Of a stretch of 64,000 bases of DNA, positions 46,994 to 58,548 are shown one piece after another. The position numbers were made by a program, and so were the translations under genes. The notes beneath the pieces were generated by a model. It was given only the letters and a program-made list of their open reading frames with translations. It had not been told where the DNA came from and did not search any database. Position 1 is the first letter of the stretch. Every line of letters starts with the position of its first letter. Source of the DNA: Limnanthes douglasii subsp. nivea (lineage: Eukaryota; Streptophyta; Magnoliopsida; Brassicales; Limnanthaceae); the NCBI GenBank assembly GCA_036936605.1, contig JAUPFV010000001.1, positions 250,755,981 to 250,819,980 of the forward strand, in the 5' to 3' direction.

Positions 46994-49477
46994 ATGTTCT
47001 ACACCAACGTTAAACAAACTAACCAAAACTCCTATAATTCAGGGTACACAATGTCTAAACCAAGAGTGTGCATTTTCAAATTTGGTACGGAAACATGTAT
47101 TGTTCCGCTGTCCGAATTTGAAAACTTCGAGTCATTCCAAGTGTACGTTGAGCAAACATGGCAAGGGCTGGTTAGAGGAAACTACAGCATTACGTACTCT
47201 TGCGGTGCTCAGAATAATTGTATTTTTAATAAGGAGACCGATTTCATTGGGTTGGAATGTTACCTCGATGTTGAGCGTTTGAAGAGCGTGTCATTTCTTA
47301 TCGAAGAACATGTTGCTGATAAGGGCTCCTCCATTAAACGTAAACAACCCGTTCAACTGTTCGAAGAATCCTCTCACATGCAACGAACCAGCGGTGAAAG
47401 CAATACCTGTTTGGCCATTACAACCCCCAAAAAAAGACATCTAGCTACAGCGGGATGGGCAGAATCTATCATCGGTGTTGGACAGTCATTTCAAGACGGT
47501 GCTCAAGGTCTGAGGTTATCCTTATCCCGTTATGCATTAGAGAACGGGTTTGCGTTTAGGTACATGCACAATACATTTAACAAGATCACCGTTTATTGTG
47601 TAAACAAAGATTCGGATGGCTGCAAATGGAGGCTTTACGCTTCTGTCGATTCTAAGACCGGTTTGATGACAATTAAAAGATTTTTCAGTACCCACACGTG
47701 CAGTCCCGTATTCACAAAGAAGAAAAGCAGGCATCTGTCGTCCGATTTGATTGCTGATGAAATTCACGATTCTCTACGGAACAGCCATTCTTTAACAGCT
47801 AAGACTATACAGTCCACCATCAAGCAAGACTACGGTTTAGACGTTTCATATCGTCTATCTTGGAATGCGTTGGAGAAGGCCCGTCGCCTTGTATTTGGAG
47901 ATAGCAATACCTCTTTCGGATTGCTAAAACCATACTTCAAGAGGCTAAAGAGTCGTGACATCACTACGGACTGTCATCTGGATTTGGCTCCCGGCAATGT
48001 TTTCCGTCGCTGTTTTATAGCGTTTGGGGCGTGTCTTCAGGGTTTCCATTCGTGCTGCCCTCTACTGTACGTTGACGGAACGCACCTAAATGGGAAGCAT
48101 GGTGGCGTGTTGCTTTCAGCAGTGGCAAAAGATGGAAACAACGGTCAGTACATGTTTCAATATACATTTATTCTGATAAATATGTTTGCATAGTTTGCAA
48201 ATTAATAAGACTGTCTAATAGTTAGGATTACATACTCTGGTAGTTTAGTTATTACTGATTGCTAGATTGGGAGACTCTGTCTGATAGATTAGGATGCGAA
48301 TTGTCTGATAGTTTGGATTACATACTCTGGTATTTTAGTTACATGGACTGTTCTTTGTTTACTATTACACAGTCGACCTCAACATCGTTCTGTTACTGTA
48401 GTTCTGTTTTTAAGATACATTTTTCCCACCGCAGGTCTTTTCCCCATAGCTTTTGGTATATTTGGTAGTGAAGACTCGGACAACTGGTTTTGGTTTTTGG
48501 AAAATTTAAAACCTCATCTGTTAGGGCGCCAAATAACTTTCATTTTAGACCGCCATGCTGGTATTATTAGCGCTATCGCAACTCTTTATCCGACTGACTA
48601 CCACGCTTATTGCATCTTCCATCTTATCCAGAACTTGAATAAAGCTCTTGAACACACTAACAGAGTCTACAAACAAGATATGCTAGTGATGTTTAAGAGT
48701 TGTGCTTATGCCGCTACGGTGGATCTTTTTAATGAACGTTATGCTCAGTTTTTGCGCCAAGGCGGTAAGCGTATTGAAAACTTCGTAAGGAATCTGGCCC
48801 CTGAAAAATGGGCTCAGGCATATGTGAAAGGCAAACGGTATGGGGCGATGACATCAACCGCTGTTGAGTCGTTCAATGGCCAGATTAAAAAGTTGTGCCA
48901 TCTGCCTATAGTCGAATTAATCGACCGGATCAGAGCTCTCTTGATGACTCAAATGTCTCGACGTTTAGGAGAAGGACAAAGTTGGAACACAAATTTGTGC
49001 CCCGATTTTGACAAGATGTTCAAAGAGAATGTACAATCCAGTCGGACGTGGTTAGTTCGCAAGTCTTTTGCCGCATATTTTGAGGTTTTATCGGACCCAG
49101 TCATGGTGGTCAACATACTGGATTTCAAATGCACATGCGGTTCGTGGCAGCAAGAATGTTTCCCGTGCGCTCATGCCCTGGCTGCAATTGCATCTATAAA
49201 CGAGGATCCTATGACGTTGGTTGAGCCGTTCTTCACTACCCAAAATTACCTGTCCAGCTATTCATTTAACATACCGGCTATAACTGAGTTTGGTGAATCC
49301 AGTAGCGCAGATTGTGATGGAGAGCCCTTGGTGCTGCCCCCTAACGTTAAAAGACGACCCGGGCGTCCGAGGAAGAAGCGTATTCCATCAAGAGGCGAAG
49401 TTTCCAGCATCCAGTCCCGTTGTGGTCGATGTTTAAAATCGGGGCATAATAGGAGGTCATGTGATGCTCCGTTCTAA
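46994..49477 (+). CDS. MULE-2 transposase, mudrA-like, apparently intact
   Basis: A DDE transposase of the MULE superfamily. Coding exons 46994-48143 and 48435-49477 join in frame (ACG|GTCAGT...CCGCAG|GT). There are two possible starts: ATG 46994, or ATG 47051 (MSKPRVCIFKF), which follows an acceptor-like TTCAG. From the second start there are 711 residues. Domains: N-terminal PB1-like region (1-95); MuDR-type Cys/His DNA-binding domain (about 135-225, ending THTCS); transposase core with Asp342 (LYVDGTH), Asp403 (ILDRHAG) and Glu509 (AVESFNG); SWIM zinc finger (CTCG at 597, ending CAH at 611); AT-hook RRPGRPRKKR; C-terminal CX2CX4HX4C knuckle (694-707). No stop or frame break was found, so it could still be active. 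A promoter lies in the left inverted repeat. Confidence 0.9.
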
Positions 49478-49504
49478 ACATTATTTACCTACTTTTTTGT
49501 AACA

Positions 49505-50620
49505 TTTTACATTTCAAAGATAAGCACTCCTTATCTTTCGACTTATGTTTCGTACACTTTTAACATTTACATGTTCCATGTCAGTTTCTTTCTGATTATG
49601 ATATCTATTCGAGTTTACATTGCTATCTTTGAGGATATATTCTGTTAGATACTCTATTCAACATTGATAGCTTCTGGCTATTGTATCTAACAGATACATC
49701 AAAGTATGTTTTTTGTTTCGGTACACATTCATCTGATGCTTTACTTACATTTGTTATACATGTACTTCAAATCTTCCATGCCATATTCATCTCAGAGATA
49801 ATCACTTCTTGTATCTCCACTTATGTTTTGTACCCTTATAGAATTGGCACGAACCATATCTGTTCGAAACATACTCTAATATCTATCCCTGTATACATTG
49901 CTAGCTATGCTGCTACCATCTGATATCCACTCTATTCAACGTTGATAGTTTCTGGGTTTTGCATCTAACAGATACATCAAGACGTGTTTTCTGTTTTGGT
50001 TTACATCCATCTGATATTTTACTTAATTTTGTTATAGATGTACTCAAAATCATTCATGCCTGATTCATCTCAAAGATAAGCAATTCTTGTATCTCAACAT
50101 ATGCTTTGTCCCCTAAAAGAATTGACACGGTCCATATCTGTTTGTTACATATTCTGATATCTATCCATGTATACATTGCTATTTATGCTTCAACCCTCTG
50201 ATATCAAATATATTAACCATTGATAGTTTCTGGATTTTGCATCTGACAGATACATCAAGATATGTTTTCTATTTTGGTTTAGATCCATCTGATATTTCAC
50301 TTACATTTGTTATAGGTGTACTTAAAATCATTCATGCCTGATTCATCTAAAAGATAAGCACTTCTTGTATCTCGACTTATGTTTTGTACCCTTATAGAAA
50401 TGACAAGTTCCATATATGTTTGTTACATACTCTGGTATCTATCCCTGTATACATTGCTATCTCTGATGCTACCCTCTGATATCTACTATATTCAACATTG
50501 ATAGTTTCTGGATTTTGCATCTGACAGATACATCAAAATGTGTTTTCTGTTTTGGTTTTAACATCTTTACTTACATTTAACATCTTTGCTACCTATGCTG
50601 TTATACTCTGATGTCCACTC
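49505..50620. repeat. 278-bp tandem repeat, about 4 units, after the transposase gene
   Basis: TTGATAG(T/C)TTCTGG starts at 49664, 49942, 50220 and 50498, exactly 278 bp apart each time. Units include CTCTGATATC, CATCTGACAGATACATCAAG and TATACATTGCTA words. Equal spacing over four copies implies few indels and a fairly recent expansion. No gene is read in it. Confidence 0.92.
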
Positions 50621-50973
50621 GATTCAACCTTGCTATCTATGTTTACATTGTTTGTTCTTTTCATGTTACCATAACTCTGATATCTTAGTGTTCATAGATT
50701 GCGATTCTGTGAAATAACTGCAACTAAAACTGCTACCTTCAACTGCACCATGTAATACCATACCTTACCAGTTTGACTAGATAATGAAGGTAAAATACAA
50801 CGAAACTTGTACATTAAAATCATGCAACAGTCCAAAAAACCCTAAATCATCCAACCCTGTCAAAAAAAGAGTCTACTTCACAGGGTTGGTCACACATACA
50901 GTCCAACAAAAAATAATACACAAACAGACTAAAACAACAAAAGATAAACCTAAAGTGCCATGAAAAGATAAAC

Positions 50974-51360
50974 CTAGTCGGAGTCCTCTCCATCAGATTC
51001 CTCGACCTCTTCTTCTTCTTCTTCTTCTTCGTCTTCATCATCTTCTTCGTCGTCAGAGGCCTCGTCGTCTGCCTCTTCATCTTCATCGTCGTCTTCTTCT
51101 TCCCACTTGCTGCTGCTCTTACGTCTTTTCCTTTTTGGCAGTTTTTCATCCTCAGAAAGATAGCAGTCGTCCATGGACCAAGAATCCCATGATCCATAAG
51201 GGTCTTCTTGGTCCTCAGACCAGACCGACCAATCATCTTCTTCGTCAGAGGAGTATTCCGACGTTGTCGTACGCTTGTATGCCTTGTTACATGCATAGTG
51301 GTCAGACGACCAGGCGTCGTCGCCGGACTGGTGTGGGGAGAAGGGTGATGAAGGTGCCAT
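50974..51360 (-). CDS. MULE-2 small acidic protein, 128 residues, unknown function
   Basis: A single-exon ORF on the minus strand from ATG 51360 (MAPSSPFSPHQSGDDAWSSD) to TAG 50974. A TATA box (GCTATAAATAG, minus) lies at about 51456-51465, 100 bases upstream, which supports a separate gene. The N-half is Ser/Asp/Trp-rich (DDWSVWSEDQEDPYGSWDSW). A basic KRKRRKSSSK patch (possible nuclear signal) follows, then nearly 50 residues of Asp/Glu. No known domain. Acidic tails of this kind occur on histone-binding and nucleic-acid-mimic proteins, but that is only a guess. The same place in MULE-3 is deleted. Confidence 0.55.
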   Translation of the reverse strand: MAPSSPFSPHQSGDDAWSSDHYACNKAYKRTTTSEYSSDEEDDWSVWSEDQEDPYGSWDSWSMDDCYLSEDEKLPKRKRRKSSSKWEEEDDDEDEEADDEASDDEEDDEDEEEEEEEEVEESDGEDSD

Positions 51361-51474
51361 GGTAGGAGGAGCAGTTGTTTGAACTTAGGGTAGAGGTTCT
51401 GGATTTTTTTTCTTTGCAGGTAAGTTTGTGAGGAATAGGTTGACATATGACCCTCTATTTATAGCAAAACCCAG

Positions 51475-52440
51475 CACCCAATGCTGAGTCCCATTAAGCA
51501 ACCATATTTTCTTTCACAACTTTAATGGCACACGTATATTAAATGAATGTAATCATTCTGGTTCATCTACCCATTGTCTTTTCAAGTTCAAACTAACCAA
51601 TGGTTTTAACACATTAACTTCTAATGAGTAATGTGTGTGGTTAGAAGTCCTTTCAACGAATTAATTGCATTTATCTACCAATAACCATGTTGTGCAGTCC
51701 ATTTATATACATTTTGTGCATCACTAACCTATTATATGATATTTACCAATAATTTTCAATGGTAGATAAATTATATTAAAAAATTGAAAACCTAATTGGT
51801 AGAGCTATTTTGTCTGAACGATATCTAAAACTATACTATATGGTTCGTAACCAAATTTTTTATAAATTACGATATGTTTCGCACTTCGATATTTGCTTGC
51901 TTAACCCCAGATAGATCCTTCCTTACACCCAGATAGACAATTTGGTAAACATTGATACTTCTTCTTATATATGCATTATTGGTAGTTTTTTATTACATCT
52001 CTTATATGTACAAATAGTACATATATACTGCCCATAGATGATATTGATTCATGCAAATAATGGTTTATATGCCAACGTAGTTTATAAATATATTTGCCCT
52101 ACATATATAATTTAGTATACACCTGCTTATAAATCCATTTCTAATACATCTACATACACCACCTGATTATTTTTCTAATAGTTAACAAATTAGACATTGA
52201 TAGATATTTGCTTCAAGCCTTATAGTTAATATTAAAAACTTTTCGAACGACTTGAAAACTACTATGAAAGGTAACAACATATCTAAATTAGTAGGATAAA
52301 ACACTGAATGCTGTAACAGTGATGTGAAAAAAGTGCGTTTACATGTAAATTTTCTACTGCAAACATAAATCATAGAAGTTTGTCTAATTCACCCATTGCT
52401 AATCTATGCTGAAAATACAAATGGGTACCAAAAAATCAAT
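51475..52440. other. spacer between acidic gene and ULP1 gene
   Basis: AT-rich, no coding region. The part at about 51525-51720 is recognisable in MULE-3 at 62405-62600, which places the deletion end there. The motif ATTGATAGATA occurs at about 52195. Confidence 0.6.
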
Positions 52441-52446
52441 TACATA

Positions 52447-55400
52447 CTACCAACGTTTGTTTGTGTTACGATCGTTCAAGAAATGTTTGAAAATTTTAGC
52501 TCTTGTTTCTGCCGGCATTTCGTCACCATATTGCCGTCCAACAAAATCGTCTTTAATAATGTCTTCTACGTATTTACACACGAAAACACCGCAGTCACAG
52601 CTCCGCTTCTTTTGCTGTGGGATATTTAACATGGTCTTAATTTTGTACCCACCTTTTACCTGCGGTATATATTTCTTCTTCATGCAATAGGCCAACTGCA
52701 TTGATAGATACAGTAGAAGTCATTGATAGGCATTACTATACAGTTTGATAGCTTTATTATTAGAAATTGCTAGACAGTGAACCAAACTAGATAACTTGGA
52801 ATTTAAATTCCTTACCAGAGCATCGGCAGTGTTTCTCGTCTTATCGGGAATGTGCTTGCTCCACGGCAACATTGGGTTGTAGCTTCTGGCAGCCCCATTC
52901 TCCATGTCTATAACCAGGAGCGTCCAATGGTTCACTCCTTCTTTGTTTACAGTACATAGGGGGACGAAACAGACATATGTGTTGGGGTTCATTGTCTCAA
53001 AAACATTGTCCACAATGACAGACATATCTCCCTTTTTAGCCAGTGTCCCCTGTAAATTCAAGACATCAATACAGGAAGTAGATGTACCTAATATGAAAGC
53101 AATAATCCATTGGGAACTTACAGTTGCAATCCCAGTTATTTGAATGGCTGGGACAGGGAATGAATACTTATTATCAAACCCTTTCACAGGTACTTTCCAG
53201 TCTGAATCCTTTAAGAGCTTGTATATCCAAGCATCTATTACCTATTAAAACAAAATTACAGTATCGAATCAATTGAAATAATAACCAATGGTTTATTGGT
53301 TGACACAATGATAGCTGCTTCAATTAATATTGATAGACGTATAGAGGCACGTTGCTAGACTAACAATTAAAATACGATAGATACATCCAAAAATATTTTT
53401 ACCTTGAAGTCCACTTGAGTTTCGTTAGGCAGTTCCATTATCTCTGTCACACTAATGGAAAGCCTGTACAAGAACTCTGTTGTTGGCAAGTACCATATTT
53501 CTGGATCTTCTTGTTCTTCTACCTGTTTCAGTTTCAGCACTTTCTCGTACTCACTTACATCGATCAGTTTCGTTGTCTCTGTCGGGAATGGCCAAGCTAC
53601 AACTTCAGTTGAATGTTGTTGAACCTGCGTCAGAGTAAGTAAGTTGAACCCAGGCATGTCATCAATGGGTACCTAAAAAAAAGCAGCATAGTAAACTGTT
53701 AACATTTCTTTTTAAATGTTTATTGAGAATACCAAATATCTACTTACGTCAACGTCCGTTTGGTCTTCCTCGATGGAGTCCAGTGTACGCCTCTTCTCGT
53801 TTGAAGTTTCAACAGCCTTGTCAACTTCTGCGTAAAATGATTGGGTGCAGTCTACAAAGCTATCTTCAGCCAATGGTGTAACCGATTGGACAATAAGATC
53901 CTCCGATGCTGCTTTCTGTTGTTGTGGTGTTGCGTACGAAGATGGCTCAAGCTGTGACACATTTTCAATATTCTCTGCGGATTGATCTGCTCTCTTGAAA
54001 ATTTGTATCACCTTTAATGGCGACACAACTTGCGATAGTTGTTCGCACTTTGCTGCTATTCCAGTGCCAGTGAATACAACTAAGCTAGAGTGTCGTGTGT
54101 CTTCAGCCTCCGCTGTTTCGACTTCCTAAAAACATAACAAAGGAAACCATTAATTGCGAGATTAACTATCAATCATATATGATATTCAAATACAACTAAG
54201 CTATTTAACATCCACTTACGTCTTCAGCAACATTGTGCGAGACAGGATCTGGAACCTGTAGTTCTGTTGCTGCTATCTCTAACAATGTAGTTGCTACTAC
54301 TATTTCATCTTCTCCTTTGTCCTCACCGCTCTCTGCATTATTTCCTTCATCGACGTTTTTTGGCGACTCCGCCAACTGCCGTTCCATTTTTTTCGTTCTT
54401 TCGTTTGATCCTTCGTCCAGCAAATCATTTCTGTCCACCGTCGGCTGTTGTTGTTCAACCTCGTTGTTTCCAACTCCGGGTCCCTGTGCAGGTACCAAAA
54501 CTACATTTTGCGCACCGGCAGCATGAGTTAGGGGTGGTAATTCTTCTGCCACATCCCGTTTCCCATTACCAGCGTCACAATTAATTGTTGTAGTCCCTTT
54601 CGGCTTCCTAGACACATCTACAGCAACAGCATCATGTGTAGTACTCTCTTCCATTGGTTCAACACGTGTTTCGGATTGAACACCCCCTCCATCAACTTCT
54701 TCTTTGTCCTCCTCCGAGCAATGTTATTCTTTTTGCTTAGCTTTGTCAAGCTCCTCTTGTTCTTCTGTTTTATCCTCCCCATCAACGCCGTCTTCTTCCG
54801 TTGCTTTGTCTGTTTTAGTTACTACATGCCTCCGAGTTCTTTTGTAAACCAGTGTTTCCTTAACCACCTTCTCAGCAACGCGTGCATCTAAGGTTTCAGT
54901 AGCATCCTCATCATAGCGGCAAAATGGCGAGGATAAGGTCAACAGCAGTTGTTGATCCTCACCATCCACTCTTGAGTCGACCATCTCCAGCTTTTGTTTC
55001 AGGTCCTCCATATCTTTCTTCAACTTTTCCACCTGAATCAAACGAGCATACGAAATTTTTATATTATTGTTAACAATGATAGATACATCATACTTCGTTG
55101 ATAGGCAACTTCATTTTAACGAACATACAGATGTTATTAGTACTTAGAAAACATGCTAGCACTAACCTCTTCGTTTCTTTCCTCCAGGCATGTTTTAAGC
55201 CTCTTGTTTTCAACTTTCAAACGCCGCAACCGGCTCCTTTTTTTCATTTTTTTGCTGTCACGCAAAACCGACTGCGACAGCACTCCAAAACTAGGAATCA
55301 TACTAGACCTACTTTTTTTTCGGTTTTTCAACCTCTCCCCTTTGTTTTTAGAAACTGTTGCCTTCCTCTCCACAATGAACTCCCCCAACGTAACATCATC

Positions 55401-57218
55401 TTCAACCTCAATCATTGAACCTAAGCTCTTCTTACTACCAGCTCCGTCATCTACCTTCCGTCTTGTACTTCTGTTCGCAACACATTTCTTTCTTTTCCTA
55501 CTCCTCTGTTCGCTTGTTTCACCAGCCCGTAGTAACTGTCTCCGCGAATCATTTACTCCATAAACAAAACATTCTGATGCTGTAAACACCAACTCCCCGC
55601 CGACAACCTAGGAAATACAGTAGTAATATACATTGAGCAGCCCAATATTATAATCATTACTTATAATATTCACGGCTTCGATTTGTACGTAATACTTTGG
55701 TAGATATGATATCAGACATTGCTATATCTATAAACCAAACACCAACGTAGTATTATACTGCTAAATCAGTGATAGATATAATGTACTACTATGGTAGATG
55801 TGTACATAAACATGCAGGTTTTCGTATCATCAACATATGCGCTTTGTTTCATACCATAACATTGACATTGCTAAGTGAGTTGCATACCTCGTCGTCCCTG
55901 AGCTCACCGACCAACTGGATCATTTCGAATGTCGACTCCTTGCCCTCTAGCCCCCACCACTTGTAACATCTAGGGATTATGTTTGGCCTTGGTATGTCGA
56001 CGTTCATCGAAATATGCTCCATAAGAAACGGCTGCACAGAACATAACTAACCATTAAAAAAACCATTTTCGTAACAGACATACTGATCATAACACACTAT
56101 ACTTACAAAAAGCAGAGCAACACATCCGATAACTCTAGAAGGATGGCCGGCCTTAATACATCTGTCCAACGATTTGTGAAGCTTATCCAAGATGGCTCCA
56201 GACCAGTCATAGTCGTTTATCTTGTCGAGATTCTCCACGTAGTAGATTGCTGTCCAGCCAATAACGTCGCCCGACACAGAAAAGAACAGTGTCGAGCATA
56301 TGAAAAGTATCAGTAGCCGAGCCACATCCTTCGCTTCATCCTCCCCTCCTTCGCTGACTGCTTTCTCGATTGCTTCCTACAAAAATAGCCAAAATAATTA
56401 CAACAATACAGAAATAACAATTAAAGGCATCCACACCTAGTAAGACATTAGATAGATATGATTGCATACATACCCTATCTGTTTGTTACACAACCTGATA
56501 TCTATCTCTGTATATATTGCTATATGTGCTGCTACCCTCTGATATCCACCTTATTCGACATTGCTATCTATATTTCCATCTTATACATTAGGTCTACATT
56601 GTCTGTTCTTTTACTGTTACCATACTTCTGGATATCTTAGTGTTCATAGATTGCGATTTATATCAATATATTTATACTGATGTGAAAATGTGTCGGCATT
56701 TCATCAACCTACTGAGCCTGCAACATGAACTACAAAACAACTACATTCTAACATACTCTATTTACCTTTATTAACGCGTTGGAAACTGATTTGTCGTTCG
56801 TTGGCCCGCTTCTCCTCGTCCTTGGACTCAAAAAATATTTCTTCATCAAAATCGAATCTAACTCGGCTCCATCGGCGTACCGAGCGATAAATCCACCAGA
56901 TTTGCTCATCGGCATCTCTTCGTTACCGTGTCTGAGGCCAAAGATCGCCTTAACACCTTTCTTCGTCAGTCTCACATGCTTTTGTCCAATCTTGAAAGCC
57001 TTCCATCTGGCGTCGTATAAATTGCAGATCGCCTCGATCAAGTGGTGGAACTTTTTAAGCTTCAGAACCTCGTTCCTCAAGTCATACGAGGTCTTGAGGA
57101 AGGTGTAGAAAGGGGTTCCACGAGCAGCCTCGATGTGCTCAGCTTTGATTATATCCCGTCTCAGTACGTTGATTATTCCAACCAACCCCGAGCGGTAGAA
57201 AACTCCTGTTTTCGTCAT
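52447..57218 (-). pseudogene. MULE-2 ULP1-like protease gene (KIU type), ten exons, one nonsense codon
   Basis: Predicted exons (minus, all phase 0): 57218-56766, 56376-56107, 56031-55888, 55607-55167, 55032-54220, 54125-53748, 53672-53403, 53241-53122, 53049-52816 and 52695-52447, about 1,123 codons. Exons 1-3 form an N-terminal domain like that of other plant transposon ULP proteins (ARWKAFKIGQKHVRLTKKGVKAIFGL; FFSVSGDVIGWTAIYYVENLD; EHISMNVDIPRPNIIPRCYKW). Exons 4-6 are long, charged linkers. Exons 8-10 are the C48 peptidase: His1004 (VNHWTLLVID), then Asn1021 where Asp is usual (RSYNPM, 17 residues on), and Cys1076 (CDCGVFVCKY). A TAA at 54724-54726 breaks exon 5. Known ULP1 enzymes process or remove SUMO; activity here is uncertain. 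Confidence 0.8.
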
Positions 57219-57269
57219 TTTTACCTGTTAACGTTCACATAATAAGCTAGTTAGTAATTATATGGTAAC

Positions 57270-57815
57270 TAACACAATGACCCTAAGCAGCCTCACAATG
57301 CATACAACAACAGCAGCCTCACTACCAATTCAACAAGGCCAGGTTCAAATCCATGGTGTCAGAAAGGTAAACTAAATACTGATAGATATTACAGTTCATA
57401 TTGCTAGATATGGACCAACCCTACGTAAACTCACGATGCTTAAAACAGCATCCTCACAGTGCATACAACAACAGCAGCCTCACTACCAATTCAACAAGGC
57501 CAGGTTCAAATCCATGGCGTCGGAAAGGTAAACTAAATACTGATAGATATTACAGTTCATATTGCTAGATATGGACCAACCCTACGTAAACTCACGATGC
57601 TTAAAACAACATCCTCATAGTGCATACAACAACAACAGCCTCACTAACAATTCAACAAGGCCAGGTTCAAATCCATGGCGTCGGAAAGGTAAACTAAATA
57701 CTGATAGATATTACAGTTCATATTGCTAGATATGGACCAACCCTACGTAAACTCACGATGCTTAAAACAGCATCCTCACAGTGCATACAACAACAGCAGC
57801 CTCACTAACAATACA
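57270..57815. repeat. 161-bp tandem repeat, 3.3 units, upstream of the ULP1 gene
   Basis: CAACAAGGCCAGGTTCAAAT starts at 57331, 57492 and 57653, exactly 161 bp apart. Each unit contains CTGATAGATATTACAGTTCA and TATTGCTAGATATGG. Copies are nearly identical, so the expansion is recent. Confidence 0.94.
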
Positions 57816-57984
57816 ACTCTCACGTAACGTCGTTCGGTCGACCAACAGTAACAAATCGCCTTACTCACTACCGGAGTATTAGACGTCCTACAGCATGGAC
57901 TATCAACGTAAAACAACGTATAAATCGACGCATATGAATCGAACAGAGACAGTGGTAGATACCTGGTTTTGTTCGAAGGCGTAA

Positions 57985-58260
57985 GGGATAACAGAGACGA
58001 AGGGCGGTGGTTCGCCGGTGGTGGTTCCAAATATCGAAACAGAGACAGACACAGTGGTTGCTTCGAAGTTTAGTCGTTGGCGGTGGTTCTCCGGTTGGTG
58101 TCTGAAATTTCGGAACATAGACAGAGATAGTCGTTACCTGTCGCCGGTGGTTCTCCGGTTGGTGTATGAAATATCGGAGCAGAGACAGAGACAGTCGTTG
58201 CTTGTCGCCGGTGGTTCGCCGGTGGGTGTCAGAACTATCGGAACAGAGGGGTTAGGCGAA
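57985..58260. repeat. GC-rich repeat, unit about 65 bp, 4 units, in the ULP1 leader
   Basis: CGCCGGTGGTTC(T/G)CCGGTTGG and CGGA-CAGAGACAGAGACAGTCG words repeat four times. The opposite end of the element (46090-46200) holds similar ACCACCGGCGA words in reverse, so this is part of a long degenerate inverted end. The plus ORF over it is a repeat read-through. Confidence 0.75.
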
Positions 58261-58414
58261 ATCGCCGGTTACGTTTCCTTTCAAAAATGACTTTTGAAAT
58301 CGCTCTCGTAAAACGTGTTTCTCTCTCCTCTAATTTAGAAATGTGAAAGTGAGGGGAATTGGAACCTAAAAGTCTGATTAGAAGGTGAAAAAAAGTGGGT
58401 TTCACCAAAACAAC

Positions 58415-58426
58415 CCCTTTTATACC
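58415..58426 (-). promoter_or_regulatory. TATA box in the right end of MULE-2 (drives the ULP1 gene)
   Basis: The minus strand reads AGGGTATAAAAGGGG here, after a TACCCTCAA word. It is the counterpart of the left-end TATA box and points towards the ULP1-like gene. Confidence 0.65.
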
Positions 58427-58548
58427 CTTGAGGGTATAATTGTCCATATATTGGCTCTAGGTAGTTTATGAAACTAGTCCTAAAACGGGTACCATTTTGG
58501 TATTTGATACTTGAGAAGGTATTTAGGGGTACTTTTCTCAAATTATAA

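Larger units (their letters stand above)
45767..58539. mobile_element. MULE-2: 12.8-kb ULP1-carrying Mutator-like element (KI-MULE type)
   Basis: The ends GGGAAATGACACACTAAGTA (left) and GAGAAAAGTACCCCTAAATA (right, reverse complement) are related over the first about 25-150 bp. The flanks are AAATAATAA (45758-45766) and AAATTATAA (58540-58548), a 9-bp duplication with one mismatch. Contents in order: TATA box, transposase gene (+), 278-bp tandem repeats, small acidic-protein gene (-), ten-exon ULP1-like gene (-), 161-bp repeats, GC-rich repeats, inward TATA box. MULEs with ULP1-like genes are known in plants (Kaonashi, CUMULE). The transposase has no visible damage. Confidence 0.9.

Noticed and set aside
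50847..51446. 199-residue ORF overlapping the acidic-protein gene
   Set aside because: It is another frame of the same strand over the Asp/Glu codon run (read as Lys/Met/Thr runs). The acidic frame has the TATA-to-ATG spacing and a normal composition start.
54233..55563. Plus-strand ORFs of about 97-136 residues rich in Phe and Leu
   Set aside because: They are antisense shadows of charged, Glu/Lys-rich exons 4 and 5 of the ULP1-like gene.
58018..58290. 90-residue plus-strand ORF at the right end of MULE-2
   Set aside because: It runs through the GC-rich 65-bp repeat in the leader of the opposite-strand ULP1 gene.
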